A stretch of DNA of 50,472 nucleotides from Candidatus Sungiibacteriota bacterium (lineage in GTDB: Bacteria > Patescibacteriota > Minisyncoccia > Sungbacterales > HO2-52-23). Shown here piece after piece: positions 31,798 to 41,212 of the stretch. The notes beneath the pieces were generated by a model. That model saw nothing but the letters and a program-made list of their open reading frames with translations. It was not told the origin of the DNA and did not search any database. How positions within the stretch are numbered: the stretch's first letter is position 1; each line of letters begins with the position of its first letter. The position numbers and the translations under genes were made by a program. The stretch lies in the NCBI GenBank assembly GCA_016186095.1, contig JACPMG010000019.1:1-50472 (forward strand), given 5' to 3'.

Positions 31798-32519
31798 ATA
31801 AGATACTCCGCATTTCCGCTGCCGCCCCGTATCGGCGACTCCATCTGTCCCATTATTTTCCAGCCGTGCTCTTCAGCCCATTGCAGGAAATTTTCTAGAA
31901 GTCCTTCGCGCTCTTTGGTATCGCGTATAACGCCGTGTCTTAAGATTTTGGAGTCGCGCGTCTGATACTGCGGCTTAAATAGCGCGATTATATCTCCTCG
32001 GAGCTTCAAAAAATGCCTCATGTGAGGCAGGATATTTTCCAGCGGAATCAAAGATACATCCATGGTAGCAATTTCTATCGGATCAGGCAACGATTCAATA
32101 TCACGTACATCAACCCCCTCCATCACCGCGACCCGTGAGTCCTCACGAAGTTTGGGCGCCAATTTTCCGCGCGCGGTGTCAATCGCGTAAACTTTTCTGG
32201 CGCCATATTTCAGCAAAACCTCCGTGAATCCACCCGTGGCCGCGCCGATATCGGCGCAGATTTTACCGGAAACATCAATCTTAAATTTCTCCAGAGCCGC
32301 TTCGAGTTTATATGCCCCGCGGCCGACAAATTCTCTCGGGCCACGGACTTCAACCCTCGCGTCCGGATAAACCTGCTGCGCCGGAGAGGTAGCCTTCTGT
32401 CCCTCAACAAATACCCGCCCTTCGGTAACAATAATAAACGCTTCCTGCCTGTCTCTGGCCCATCCTTTTTCGATCAAAATTCCGTCCAGTCGTTTTTTTG
32501 CCTTTTTGGGATCGCCCAT
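31785..32519 (-). CDS. tlyA: TlyA-type rRNA 2'-O-methyltransferase
   Basis: 244 aa. N-terminal S4 RNA-binding domain (RLDGILIEKGWARDRQEAFIIV..GRV.V.G), then an FtsJ/RrmJ-like methyltransferase with the SAM motif ADIGAATGGFTEVLLKYGA and the catalytic-type residues in MDVSLIPLENI and ALFKPQY. TlyA enzymes methylate 16S and/or 23S rRNA; some are called hemolysins. Part of the frr-nudix-tlyA-rseP string. Confidence 0.9.
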   Translation of the reverse strand: MGDPKKAKKRLDGILIEKGWARDRQEAFIIVTEGRVFVEGQKATSPAQQVYPDARVEVRGPREFVGRGAYKLEAALEKFKIDVSGKICADIGAATGGFTEVLLKYGARKVYAIDTARGKLAPKLREDSRVAVMEGVDVRDIESLPDPIEIATMDVSLIPLENILPHMRHFLKLRGDIIALFKPQYQTRDSKILRHGVIRDTKEREGLLENFLQWAEEHGWKIMGQMESPIRGGSGNAEYLIWLR

Positions 32520-32530
32520 GAATACCAGTT

Positions 32531-33082
32531 CTACCCGCTTTCTCCGCCTTCGTCATGTTCTGGCGGCGATTCTTCATCATCATTATCGTCTGGCTTTTCT
32601 TCTCTTCCTTTTCTTTTCTCTTCTGCCAACTCCGGCAATCGCGAAAGTATAGCTTTGTTCGAATCCAAAAAATCCGGTCCGCGCAGCTCTTCGGCAGTCG
32701 CCCAACGAAGCTCGTCATGAACTACTAAAGGTGACTGCACCCACCCAATAATTCTACATATAAAACCATGCAGACGGAACGCATTCCCATCGGGAAGGTT
32801 GACATCCGTAACGGAAAGCGTGCGGACAATTTCAACGTCCATGCCTATTTCCTCCAAAACTTCCCGGCGTAAAGCCTCTTCAGGGGACTCCCCTGCCTCA
32901 ATTCTACCTCCGATGAATGCCCATTTACCGGCATATGGTTTGTCCGGCGCCCGCTTCCCTATCAAAAATTTTCCATCCTGTTCAATTATGGCAACAGCCA
33001 CATTAACATACTCGGGCGATTCTTTGCGCTTTGAGCCCTGCTCCGGTGATATTGATGAATCTTTAGGATTTTCTGTATTCAT
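32531..33082 (-). CDS. NUDIX hydrolase, MutT-like, with acidic tail
   Basis: 183 aa. Canonical Nudix box GGRIEAGESPEEALRREVLEEIG at about residues 58-80. The last 35 residues are charged and acidic (GREEKPDDNDDEESPPEHDE), an unusual extension. Substrate unknown; nucleotide pool cleaning is plausible. Two bases after frr. Confidence 0.88.
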   Translation of the reverse strand: MNTENPKDSSISPEQGSKRKESPEYVNVAVAIIEQDGKFLIGKRAPDKPYAGKWAFIGGRIEAGESPEEALRREVLEEIGMDVEIVRTLSVTDVNLPDGNAFRLHGFICRIIGWVQSPLVVHDELRWATAEELRGPDFLDSNKAILSRLPELAEEKRKGREEKPDDNDDEESPPEHDEGGESG

Positions 33083-33084
33083 AA

Positions 33085-33627
33085 TTATACCGTTATTAGT
33101 TCCTTCTCTTTTATCATCCCCATCTCCTCAATTTTTTTATTTATCTCGTCCACGATCTTCTGGATTTCGTGTTTCTCGCGGAATCTTTCATCCTCGCTGA
33201 TTTCTTTAGCTTTTTCTTTCCGGTCGGTTTCCCTAAGCATATCCTCCCGCTCCCTACGCACGTGAATCCGCGCATCTTCCAGATATCTGCCCAATAATTT
33301 GGCAAGTTCTTTTCTCCGCTCCTCGGTGAGCGGAGGGATGGAGAGCCGGATCATATCTCGATCCGTAACCGGATTTAAGCCGAGAGAAGAACTCTGGATC
33401 GCCTTCTCAATAGGCTGAATAGCATTTTTGTCCCACGGCTGAATTATTAAAGACCGCGGCTCGGGGCTGGAAATAGACGCAATAGCTTTCAGCTGGGTTT
33501 TGGAACCATAATAATCAATTTCTAAATCCTCCACGAGTGCCGGGGTGGCGCGGCCGGTACGCAAACCGGCAACTTCTTGTTTAAGATGCTCAATTATTTT
33601 TTCTAATTTTTGTTTAAATTCCTGCAT
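33085..33627 (-). CDS. frr: Ribosome recycling factor
   Basis: 180 aa, normal length. Splits post-termination ribosomes with EF-G. LRTGRATPALVEDLEIDYYGSKTQL and the C-terminal three-helix bundle (LTEERRKELAKLLGRYLEDARIHVRREREDML) are clear. Three bases after the BNR gene. Confidence 0.97.
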   Translation of the reverse strand: MQEFKQKLEKIIEHLKQEVAGLRTGRATPALVEDLEIDYYGSKTQLKAIASISSPEPRSLIIQPWDKNAIQPIEKAIQSSSLGLNPVTDRDMIRLSIPPLTEERRKELAKLLGRYLEDARIHVRREREDMLRETDRKEKAKEISEDERFREKHEIQKIVDEINKKIEEMGMIKEKELITV

Positions 33628-33630
33628 ATG

Positions 33631-34806
33631 CTATCTTCCCAAAACAATGAACATTGTATCCGTCTTTAGTGGATGAATCAAAATTCTATTGATTTTTCCT
33701 TTCGTATCAATAGTTTTAACGTTCCAGTTTATTCCTCCGTCGTCGCTCCGATGAATTTGATTTAAGGCCGTGGCAAAAATGGTGGCGGAATTGCGCGGAT
33801 GCACGGCCACTGATTTTACCGGCAGAGCTTCGGGCGGGATCAAAACATCCAGCCGCTCCCAAGAAAATCCGCCGTTGGTTGAACGCAAAAGCCCGTCCTG
33901 CGATCCAATATACAAAGTAGTAAAGATATTGGGGTCGGCAACGAGCGCTTCCAACGATTTACCAAAAGCGCCTCCGGCAAAAGGATTACTAAAGCTTGGC
34001 TGAATTGAAGGGCGCCCTTCCATTTCCGCGCGCGCGTTGGCCAATCTCTGCAATCCCTCATTCAAATCCGCCCAATTCTCCCCGCCGTCAAAAGTTTTGA
34101 AAAGATTTTTTCCCGAAGTCGTGACCAATATTTCTCCGGAGAATACCGGGTTCACCAGCATCCGTGTCAAAGCCTCGCTAAACCAGCGTCTCACCCTCCA
34201 AGTCCTGCCGCCATTTCTTGTTTCGAGCACCCCGCCCTGACCGGTGGCGATAACCACGTGATTCGAATCTTGCGGATCAACATATAGATCAAACACTCCG
34301 AAGCGATTGGCGGTAACGAAATAAACTTCCCGGAAGCTCTCGCCTCCATCTCCGCTTTTTAACACTCTGCCTCTGTTATTCTGAAAAACGGCCAAGTAAA
34401 TAATCTGGGGCTGGGAACGGCTCACCGCGACTTTATAGACATCAGCGCCCGGATCAAGAACGCGCGCCTTGTCGGACACCTTCTGCCATGAGCTCCCTCC
34501 ATCTTTGCTTCTCCACAGGCCGGATCCTTTGCTGCCTATGAATAATATGTCCGAGCTCGTGGCATGAAAAGCAAAATCCAGAATTTCTCTCGGAAACCTG
34601 ATACGCCCTTCGGTAGAGTTGGCCGCGCTCGTCCAAGTAGTACCGCCATCCTGCGAGCGCAGGAGCCCCTCGCCTGCCGCGACAGCTCCTCCGCTTATGG
34701 AACCAAACTGCAAGACATTAAAACCGGCAATACTTAAAACAAACGGCAGAACCACCACCAAACCGAGGATAACGATGAGTATGATAAGAATAACTTTGAA
34801 AATCAT
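33631..34806 (-). CDS. Membrane-anchored BNR/Asp-box beta-propeller protein
   Basis: 391 aa. N-terminal membrane helix (about residues 3-27), then seven Asp-box motifs: SQDGGTTW, SKDGGSSW, SGDGGESF, TRNGGRTW, TFDGGENW, STNGGFSW and SDDGGINW. This is the sortilin/Ycf48-like propeller pattern. Outside-facing; ligand unknown. The start overlaps holB as ATGA, so expression is tied to replication and translation genes. Confidence 0.85.
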   Translation of the reverse strand: MIFKVILIILIVILGLVVVLPFVLSIAGFNVLQFGSISGGAVAAGEGLLRSQDGGTTWTSAANSTEGRIRFPREILDFAFHATSSDILFIGSKGSGLWRSKDGGSSWQKVSDKARVLDPGADVYKVAVSRSQPQIIYLAVFQNNRGRVLKSGDGGESFREVYFVTANRFGVFDLYVDPQDSNHVVIATGQGGVLETRNGGRTWRVRRWFSEALTRMLVNPVFSGEILVTTSGKNLFKTFDGGENWADLNEGLQRLANARAEMEGRPSIQPSFSNPFAGGAFGKSLEALVADPNIFTTLYIGSQDGLLRSTNGGFSWERLDVLIPPEALPVKSVAVHPRNSATIFATALNQIHRSDDGGINWNVKTIDTKGKINRILIHPLKTDTMFIVLGR

Positions 34807-35687
34807 AATTTTACGGGATCGGCAGCTAAGGCCTCAAGAAAAATTGTATCCATAGCAAGACACGGATTAACATTAGTAGTATCAAGTACCTCGGCCATAC
34901 GAATGATGGCCCGGAGCGCCCGAAATCGCGGAGCGGTCCCAGCGGCACCCGCCTTCAGAAGACCCGCTCTTACCATCCGCACTACATATTCTATCACTTT
35001 TCTACGCTCTTCATCATCGGACGCTACTTTCTCCGCTAAACTAAACGCCTGCGGAAAATCCTTGTTACGCAAGATATCGTGCACGGATCGAAGCAGTTTT
35101 TTTTGCGCGTCAAGATAAGTTTTATCCTCAAGCATCCTAATCATCGCACCGGGCCTGCCTACGGCCAAATGTAAAATTTCTTTCTGATTCTCGCTCAAAA
35201 CGCCTCTTTGGACGAGATACCCGGAGAGAACGCTGTCCGGAACCAGCGAGAACCGAATCGGCTGGGCGCGGGATAAAATAGTCTGCCCAAGCAAGTCCGG
35301 CGCGGAAGTAACCAGCAAAAAAAGAGTTTTCTCGCCCGGCTCCTCAAGAAGTTTCAAAAAAGCATCCCCGGCCTCCGGGCTTAATTTCTCCGCTTCATTT
35401 ATAATAGCAATACGCCACTCCCCCTCCGGAGCGGCCAGAGCGAACATACGTTTGAGCTCGCGAATATCCTCAATGGGTATGTCCTTGCGCTTATCTTTTT
35501 TAGAAACAAGAGTATTCTCCAGATCAAGAATAATCGGGTACGGGCATGGGAGTTTTTCCGCAATACTTTTGGCCACGCTAAGTTTTCCCACGCTCTCCGG
35601 CCCGTGAAAAAGATAGGCATGGCTAATACGCCCGTTTTTCAAAACTTTCTCCAGATATTCAATTTGCCGCTCGTGTCCGAGGATCAT
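34803..35687 (-). CDS. holB: DNA polymerase III delta' subunit
   Basis: 294 aa. Clamp-loader AAA+ protein. YLFHGPESVGKLSVAKSIA takes the Walker A place, with LLEEPGEKTLFLLVTSAPDLLGQTILSRAQPIRF containing sensor 1 and an SRxQ in place of SRC. The zinc module cysteines of related gamma/tau proteins are absent. It could also be read as a DnaX-like ATPase, but the length favours delta'. Confidence 0.85.
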   Translation of the reverse strand: MILGHERQIEYLEKVLKNGRISHAYLFHGPESVGKLSVAKSIAEKLPCPYPIILDLENTLVSKKDKRKDIPIEDIRELKRMFALAAPEGEWRIAIINEAEKLSPEAGDAFLKLLEEPGEKTLFLLVTSAPDLLGQTILSRAQPIRFSLVPDSVLSGYLVQRGVLSENQKEILHLAVGRPGAMIRMLEDKTYLDAQKKLLRSVHDILRNKDFPQAFSLAEKVASDDEERRKVIEYVVRMVRAGLLKAGAAGTAPRFRALRAIIRMAEVLDTTNVNPCLAMDTIFLEALAADPVKL

Positions 35688-35713
35688 AGATCAATGCGTG
35701 GATAAATAGAGTC

Positions 35714-36724
35714 CTATCGTTTTGACATTATGCTCCTCTTGTAAACATCAAGATGTTCCAAAGCAATCCCCGTGCCTTTGGCCACGCATAAAAGCGAATT
35801 CTCGGCAATATGCGCGGGCACGCCGGTTTCCTGAAAGACTAGCTCATCAATATTTCTCAATAAAGAACCCCCGCCGGTCATCACAATTCCTTTATCCATA
35901 ATATCCGCGGCCAGTTCCGGAGGCGTGTCGTGCAAAACTGATTTTATAGCACGCACTATTTCATCAAGCTCATCGGCGATCGCATCCGTCACTTCAGGAG
36001 AATTAATTTCAACGGTCTTGGGAAGCCCAGACATCAAGTCGCGGCCCTTAATCTCCATTTTTAATTTTTCATCGTCCACCGGCACCGCGGATCCGATCTT
36101 AATTTTAATATCCTCGGCGGTCCGGTCTCCGATGGCTAAATTATAATTTTTTTTGATGTAATCAGAAATCGCCTGGTCTAGTTTATTTCCAGCAACTTTA
36201 ACCGAGGTGGAAGCGACAATCCCGCCCAAAGAAATCACCGCCACATCCGTAGTTCCTCCTCCAATATCCACCACCATATGGCCGGAAGGTTCATTTATGG
36301 GGATACCCGCGCCGATGGCTGCGAGCACCGGCTCTTTTACCACATAGGCGGCCTTAGCTCCGGCCTGCACAGTAGCCTCAATGACCGCGCGCCTTTCGGT
36401 GGAAGTCACACCCGCGGGAACGGATACCATCACTTCCGGGCGAAACAACCTGAATTTTCCTCCGGCTTTGTTGATAAAATAACGGAGCATGGCTTCGGTA
36501 ACGCGGTAGTCGGCAATAACGCCGTCTTTCAACGGCCTGTAAGCCACAATAGTCTCCGGAGTCCTGCCGATCATCTCACGCGCCTCGTTACCCACGGCGA
36601 GCACCGTATTTTCATCGCGCGATACCGCCACCACTGACGGCTCATTAATAACCACACCCCTTTTCGGAACAAAAACAAGGGTGTTGGCGGTGCCGAGATC
36701 AATGCCTATTTTCCTTATGAACAT
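35714..36724 (-). CDS. mreB: MreB/Mbl-like actin homologue (second copy)
   Basis: 336 aa from the ATG at 36724 ([15 protein letters not shown] follows at once; an in-frame ATG at 36748 would add eight Gly/Trp-rich residues). Phosphate motifs [14 protein letters not shown] and adenosine motif [13 protein letters not shown] present. Paralogue of the copy at 9889, here between murA and holB. Possibly specialised, as Mbl/MreBH are in Bacillus. Confidence 0.93.
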   Translation of the reverse strand: MFIRKIGIDLGTANTLVFVPKRGVVINEPSVVAVSRDENTVLAVGNEAREMIGRTPETIVAYRPLKDGVIADYRVTEAMLRYFINKAGGKFRLFRPEVMVSVPAGVTSTERRAVIEATVQAGAKAAYVVKEPVLAAIGAGIPINEPSGHMVVDIGGGTTDVAVISLGGIVASTSVKVAGNKLDQAISDYIKKNYNLAIGDRTAEDIKIKIGSAVPVDDEKLKMEIKGRDLMSGLPKTVEINSPEVTDAIADELDEIVRAIKSVLHDTPPELAADIMDKGIVMTGGGSLLRNIDELVFQETGVPAHIAENSLLCVAKGTGIALEHLDVYKRSIMSKR

Positions 36725-36763
36725 GTCCGTCCACCACCCACCAAGCAAGGCTTGAGTTTAACT

Positions 36764-36917
36764 TGTAGGCGGTCGAGACAATATGGTTTCGAGACAATGG
36801 GAGGAGCGATTTGCTTGGTTCCGCCAAAGGCGGAAAATCGCGACGACCATTAGCGAGCTCGCCGCTGGAGCGAGCGAGTCGTGTCTCGAAACCATATTGT
36901 CAAGGAAACCGCCTACA
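36764..36917 (+). repeat. Three-way-junction element, copy C
   Basis: Plus-strand reading: outer stem TGTAGGCGGT and GACAATATGGTTTCGAGACA with complements. AATGG pairs with CCATT (Watson-Crick here, G-U in the other copies). GCGATTT/AAATCGC with bulge GCTTGG; hairpin TTCCGCC aaa GGCGGAA; side hairpin GCTCGC/GCGAGC with loop CGCTGGA. The 3' arm contains the murA stop codon. Confidence 0.78.
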
Positions 36918-38211
36918 CTCTTTTTATATCCGCTCCCAATTCCCTCAATCTCTCATCAATCTTCTCATACCCTCTATCCACATGCTCCACTCCGGAAATC
37001 ACCGACTCTCCCTCTGCTACGAGCGCGGCGATCATATGCGCCATGCCTGCTCGTATGTCGGTCATAACAATTTCTGTTCCTTGAAGCTTTGCGGGACCGG
37101 CGATCACTGCGGTATGGCCTGAGCCCTGCCCGTGGAAACGGCACACAAATCCGCTGGGACAATCCGTCAAAACACTGATTTTAGCACCCATGCGGTTTAA
37201 GTCCCTGGTATAGCCGAAGCGATCCTCATAAATGGTCTCATGTATTATTGATTCACCACGGCCTCTGGTCAAGAGAACGGAAAATGGCTGCTGCCAATCG
37301 GTCATAAAGCCGGGGTGTGGAGACGTTTCTAAATTTAGAGCACGATACGACCCACTTCCTGAAAACCTTATACCATCGGCTTGAACCTCGTATAATCCGC
37401 CCGCCTCCTTTATTTTTTCTAAAAAAGAAATAAGATCCTGCTCCCGCGCCCCGTGGACAAAAACATCCCCGCCAGTTGCGAGAGCCGCGACGGCAAACGA
37501 TACCGCCTCATTGCGGTCCGGCATAACGCGCGCTTCAACGCCGTGAAGCTTTTCCACGCCATTGATTTCAATCAGACGTCGCTTCTCATCATGCTCTATG
37601 TCGGCACCCATCGACTTCAACATGCCGGCAAGACCAAAGATCTCAGGTTCAATCGCGGCATTGCGTATTACGGTTTTACCATGCGCAAGAACCGCAGCCA
37701 ACATCACATTCTCCGTAGCCCCTACCGACGGAAAAGGGAAATCAATATCCGCGCCGTGAATTTCTTTTGCCTGGACAAAATAAGACTCGGGCCGCCTCTC
37801 AACTTGGGCCCCCATTGATTTTAAGGCCTCCACATGAAAATTAATCGGCCGGTGGCCTATGGGACAACCTCCGGGAACAGGAACTTCGGCATACCCTTGA
37901 CGATGCAGAAGCGGCCCTAGGGCTAAAATGGGTATCCTGTTTTTGCGCGTAAGTTCCGTGAGACGCGTATTTCTAATGCTTGGCGTCACCAGTCTGCAGA
38001 TGCGCTCCTTGCCAACCGCGACCCTGCTCCCAATATGTTCACACAATTCCCGGGTAATATCGGTCTCCGCGGACAATGGGATATTCTCAATAACACACGG
38101 CTCATCGGTAAGCAAAGACGCGATCATCATCTTGGATGCCATATTTTTGGAGCCGCGTACCTCTGCCTCTCCTTTTAGCGGGCGTCCGCCCCTTATGCGA
38201 AGCTTTTCCAT
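36913..38211 (-). CDS. murA: UDP-N-acetylglucosamine 1-carboxyvinyltransferase
   Basis: 432 aa. First committed step of peptidoglycan precursor synthesis. EVRGSKNMASKMM contains the conserved Lys-Asn pair. The active-site Cys (fosfomycin target) is in VPGGCPIGHRP at about residue 116. The C-terminal TDIRAGMAHMIAALVAEGES is typical. Expressed from a promoter that overlaps the divergent one for the PEGA gene; followed by element C. Confidence 0.94.
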   Translation of the reverse strand: MEKLRIRGGRPLKGEAEVRGSKNMASKMMIASLLTDEPCVIENIPLSAETDITRELCEHIGSRVAVGKERICRLVTPSIRNTRLTELTRKNRIPILALGPLLHRQGYAEVPVPGGCPIGHRPINFHVEALKSMGAQVERRPESYFVQAKEIHGADIDFPFPSVGATENVMLAAVLAHGKTVIRNAAIEPEIFGLAGMLKSMGADIEHDEKRRLIEINGVEKLHGVEARVMPDRNEAVSFAVAALATGGDVFVHGAREQDLISFLEKIKEAGGLYEVQADGIRFSGSGSYRALNLETSPHPGFMTDWQQPFSVLLTRGRGESIIHETIYEDRFGYTRDLNRMGAKISVLTDCPSGFVCRFHGQGSGHTAVIAGPAKLQGTEIVMTDIRAGMAHMIAALVAEGESVISGVEHVDRGYEKIDERLRELGADIKRV

Positions 38212-38218
38212 GCGATCA

Positions 38219-38268
38219 ATAGTACCTAAATACTCGTACTTTTCAAGACGGAAAATTTCTGATACTAT
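38219..38268. promoter_or_regulatory. Overlapping divergent promoters sharing one -35 box
   Basis: Hexamer 38241-38246 reads TTGAAA on the minus strand and TTTCAA on the plus strand. Sixteen bases away on each side is TACTAT (38219-38224 on minus, 38263-38268 on plus). Both start codons (murA 38211, PEGA 38278) are only about 8-10 bases beyond the -10, so both messages would be nearly leaderless. Confidence 0.55.
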
Positions 38269-38277
38269 TGGACATTG

Positions 38278-39369
38278 ATGACCAAATATAAACGCCGAAA
38301 AATTTTCTACCTTCTTGTGGCTGCTTTTCTTCTGGTATCGCCCCTACTTGTCGGCTATTCTTTAGGCTACACATTGGATTTCGTCCAGGGGGATATTAAA
38401 AAAACAGGCGGTATTTTTATTAAATCAAAAACTCCGCGCCTCTCGATTTTTTTGAACGGGGAGTTTGCCCGAGAAACCTCGTTGATCTCCGGCGGCGCTC
38501 TACTTACCGACGTCGCGCCCGCAACGTATCTTTTGCGCATAGAGAAGACGGATCATAACCCATGGTCCAAAACCGTTTCCGTGGTACCGGAGATAGTTAC
38601 GGAACTGCGAGATATCCTGCTTGTGCCCAGGGACATTAAGCCGGCGACCACCACACCCAAAGCGCTAGCGCCCATGCTTGCGACCACCACTTCCATAGCT
38701 TCCGAATTTAAAATTGATAAAAAAGATAATTTAACCCGCAAGGTAGGCAAAAATACTAAAGTGGTTTCGGCGGGAGTTAATTCTTTCGCGGCGCTGAATA
38801 GCGCGCTTTTCTTCGTTGACAAAAACGGGTTTCTGGCTAAATTCTCGCCCGATGAGGAGACCCTGGAGACCATTGGCAGGCCGGGATTTTATCTGACCGA
38901 CGCACCTTTGCGTTTTTTCCAGTCCCCGTCAGGAGACATCGTGATTCTTGACTCCGGCGGAGGGGTTTTTCTGCTGGATACGGAAGGCAAAATAACTACG
39001 GCCGGAGGCGACGCAACAAATATCTACTTTGATAGCGACGGGGACAAGATGCTTATACAGAAAAGGCAAAGTATTGAGGTACGGCGGTTCGCTGACAATA
39101 CCTATCAACCTTTTCAGAAAAGAGGCGCGGAGGAAACCATACTACGTCTTGACTCTCCTATTCGTGATGCGCGCTGGTTTTACCAAGATGACGCGCATAT
39201 TGTCATCCGCACCGATGACGGAATTTTTCTTACCGAACTTGACGGCCGCGGCGGCAGAAATACGGCAGAGCTGGTTTCCGGAAAAACTGACGAACTCCTC
39301 ACCGGGCCGGAGATCCCTGACACAATTTTTTTCCGCAAAGGAAAAACATGGTCTAAAATTGAATTATGA
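38278..39369 (+). CDS. PEGA-domain protein with beta-propeller-like region
   Basis: 363 aa from the ATG at 38278. Membrane helix at about residues 9-30, then a PEGA-like domain (about 45-115: GGIFIKSKTPRLSIFLNGEF...YLLRIEKTDHNPWSKTV). A Thr/Pro linker (ATTTPKALAP) and a WD40/YVTN-like part full of short beta strands follow. PEGA domains occur on surface proteins. It overlaps the ABC exporter start by 4 bases. Confidence 0.75.
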   Translation: MTKYKRRKIFYLLVAAFLLVSPLLVGYSLGYTLDFVQGDIKKTGGIFIKSKTPRLSIFLNGEFARETSLISGGALLTDVAPATYLLRIEKTDHNPWSKTVSVVPEIVTELRDILLVPRDIKPATTTPKALAPMLATTTSIASEFKIDKKDNLTRKVGKNTKVVSAGVNSFAALNSALFFVDKNGFLAKFSPDEETLETIGRPGFYLTDAPLRFFQSPSGDIVILDSGGGVFLLDTEGKITTAGGDATNIYFDSDGDKMLIQKRQSIEVRRFADNTYQPFQKRGAEETILRLDSPIRDARWFYQDDAHIVIRTDDGIFLTELDGRGGRNTAELVSGKTDELLTGPEIPDTIFFRKGKTWSKIEL

Positions 39370-41168
39370 TGACTAACGTTGCCCAAAGAAAAAAACCGGA
39401 TGTAAACCGCCAGAACATAACGGCCATCACGAAAGTCTATTGGAGTCACGTCAGGCGCTATCCGAAACTGACTTCGGTCGTATTTTTATTTACGGTCGCT
39501 GTACACATAGTTAGTGTTATAACACCCTTGTATTTCAAAAAGCTTTTTGATGCCATCACGTTTCCCGGAGCAAACGTTAGCGAAACCTATCCCCTTCTTA
39601 TTAACATCTTCGCTATCATCGCTCTTCTATACTCCCTGGCCTGGATCTTCCGCAGAATATCCGAGTTTGCCTTCCTCCATTTTGATGCTTTTATATTATC
39701 CGATCTATTGAATACCGCTTTTGAAAATTTACTCGGTCATTCTTATAAATTTTTTACCGACAATTTTACCGGATCGCTGGTTAGACGGGTGAACCGATTA
39801 AGCAAATCGTTTGAGGACATCGCCGATAGAATACAGGGCCAGTTGTTGCCCTTGGTTATCGTCACCACGGGTATCCTTATAGTACTTTTCAACAGGAATA
39901 CTTTATTGGGCATAATTCTTTTATCCTGGATTGTGCTTTTCGTTTTCGTATTCTATCGGGTAGCTTTATGGAAAACCAAATACGACCGCGCCAAGGCCGA
40001 AAAAGACTCGGAGGCAACCGGCGTCATATCGGACGCGCTTGCCAACGCCGTAACCATAAAGCTTTTCTCCAGACACGCGTATGAACAATCTCTTTATCAA
40101 AAAATCACCGACGCCTTGCGAGAAGCGCGGCTTATTTCCTGGAAGATAGGGGCGAGCATAGACGCCGTTCAGGGTATTTTTATGTTGCTGGCAGAATTGG
40201 CGCTATTATATATCGCCCTTAGACTGTGGAAACAAGGCGTCCTTACCGTCGGGGATTTGGTGCTTTTGCAGTTGTACGTGATCAACTTATTTGACCGCAT
40301 GTGGGAATTTGGGCGGGTGATCCGCCGTATGTATGAAAGTTGCGCCGATGCGGCGGAAATGGTGGAGATAATGAATACGCCCTATGAAATAAAAGATGCG
40401 CCTGCGGCAAAGCCCATTAAAGTAGAGCTAGGGAGTATTGAATTTCGCGATATAGAGTTTCGCTTCCACGGCACGAGAAAAGTTCTTGACAAATTCAACC
40501 TAAAAATACCGGCTGGAGAAAAAGTTGCTTTGGTGGGACCGTCGGGCGCGGGCAAAACAACCGTGGTAACTCTGTTACTGCGTTTTCACGAAGTTTATGA
40601 CGGGCAAATACTTATTGACGGGCAAAATATAGCCCGCGTGACGCAGGAGAGTCTGCGTAAGAATGTTTCTTTGGTGCCGCAGGAGCCGATTCTTTTCCAC
40701 CGCACGCTTAAAGAAAATATCCGCTATGGTAAACTCGACGCTACCGACGAGGAGGTGATGGAGGCGGCCAAACAAGCGCATTGTCACGAATTTATTATGC
40801 AGCTGCCCTACGGTTACGAGACCTACGTGGGAGAGCGCGGGATAAAACTCTCCGGCGGAGAACGCCAGCGCGTGGCCATTGCGCGGGCCATTTTGAAAAA
40901 CGCGCCCATACTGATACTTGATGAGGCGACTTCAAGTCTTGATTCCGAGTCCGAGGCGCTGATTCAGGAGGCCTTGAAAAATCTTATGCGCGGGAAAACT
41001 ACTCTAGTGATAGCGCACCGCCTCTCCACGATCATGCAGATGGATCGCATCATTGTGATCCAAAATGGCCGCATAACCGAAACCGGCACGCATCAAGAAC
41101 TCCTTCAGAAGCACGGAACTTACCAAAAACTCTGGAAGATACAGGCCGGAGGATTTGCCGCGACATAA
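39366..41168 (+). CDS. ABC exporter, fused membrane and ATPase domains
   Basis: 600 aa. Six-helix transmembrane domain (about residues 30-330), then an ATPase with Walker A GPSGAGKTT, Q-loop LVPQEPILF, signature LSGGERQRVAIARAI, Walker B ILILDEATSS and the H-loop VIAHRLST. MsbA/HlyB-like half transporter that would work as a homodimer. The cargo is unknown; the PEGA surface protein upstream may be related to it. Confidence 0.93.
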   Translation: MMTNVAQRKKPDVNRQNITAITKVYWSHVRRYPKLTSVVFLFTVAVHIVSVITPLYFKKLFDAITFPGANVSETYPLLINIFAIIALLYSLAWIFRRISEFAFLHFDAFILSDLLNTAFENLLGHSYKFFTDNFTGSLVRRVNRLSKSFEDIADRIQGQLLPLVIVTTGILIVLFNRNTLLGIILLSWIVLFVFVFYRVALWKTKYDRAKAEKDSEATGVISDALANAVTIKLFSRHAYEQSLYQKITDALREARLISWKIGASIDAVQGIFMLLAELALLYIALRLWKQGVLTVGDLVLLQLYVINLFDRMWEFGRVIRRMYESCADAAEMVEIMNTPYEIKDAPAAKPIKVELGSIEFRDIEFRFHGTRKVLDKFNLKIPAGEKVALVGPSGAGKTTVVTLLLRFHEVYDGQILIDGQNIARVTQESLRKNVSLVPQEPILFHRTLKENIRYGKLDATDEEVMEAAKQAHCHEFIMQLPYGYETYVGERGIKLSGGERQRVAIARAILKNAPILILDEATSSLDSESEALIQEALKNLMRGKTTLVIAHRLSTIMQMDRIIVIQNGRITETGTHQELLQKHGTYQKLWKIQAGGFAAT

Positions 41169-41172
41169 ATAA

Positions 41173-41200
41173 AATAACGGGGTTTGAGCCCCGCTATTTT
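41173..41200. terminator. Bidirectional terminator between the ABC exporter and rpsI
   Basis: AATAACGGGG and CCCCGCTATT with loop TTTGAG, flanked by A and T runs. One position pairs only as G-U on the minus strand, slightly favouring the rpsI direction. Confidence 0.75.
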
Positions 41201-41212
41201 ATTTACTTACAT

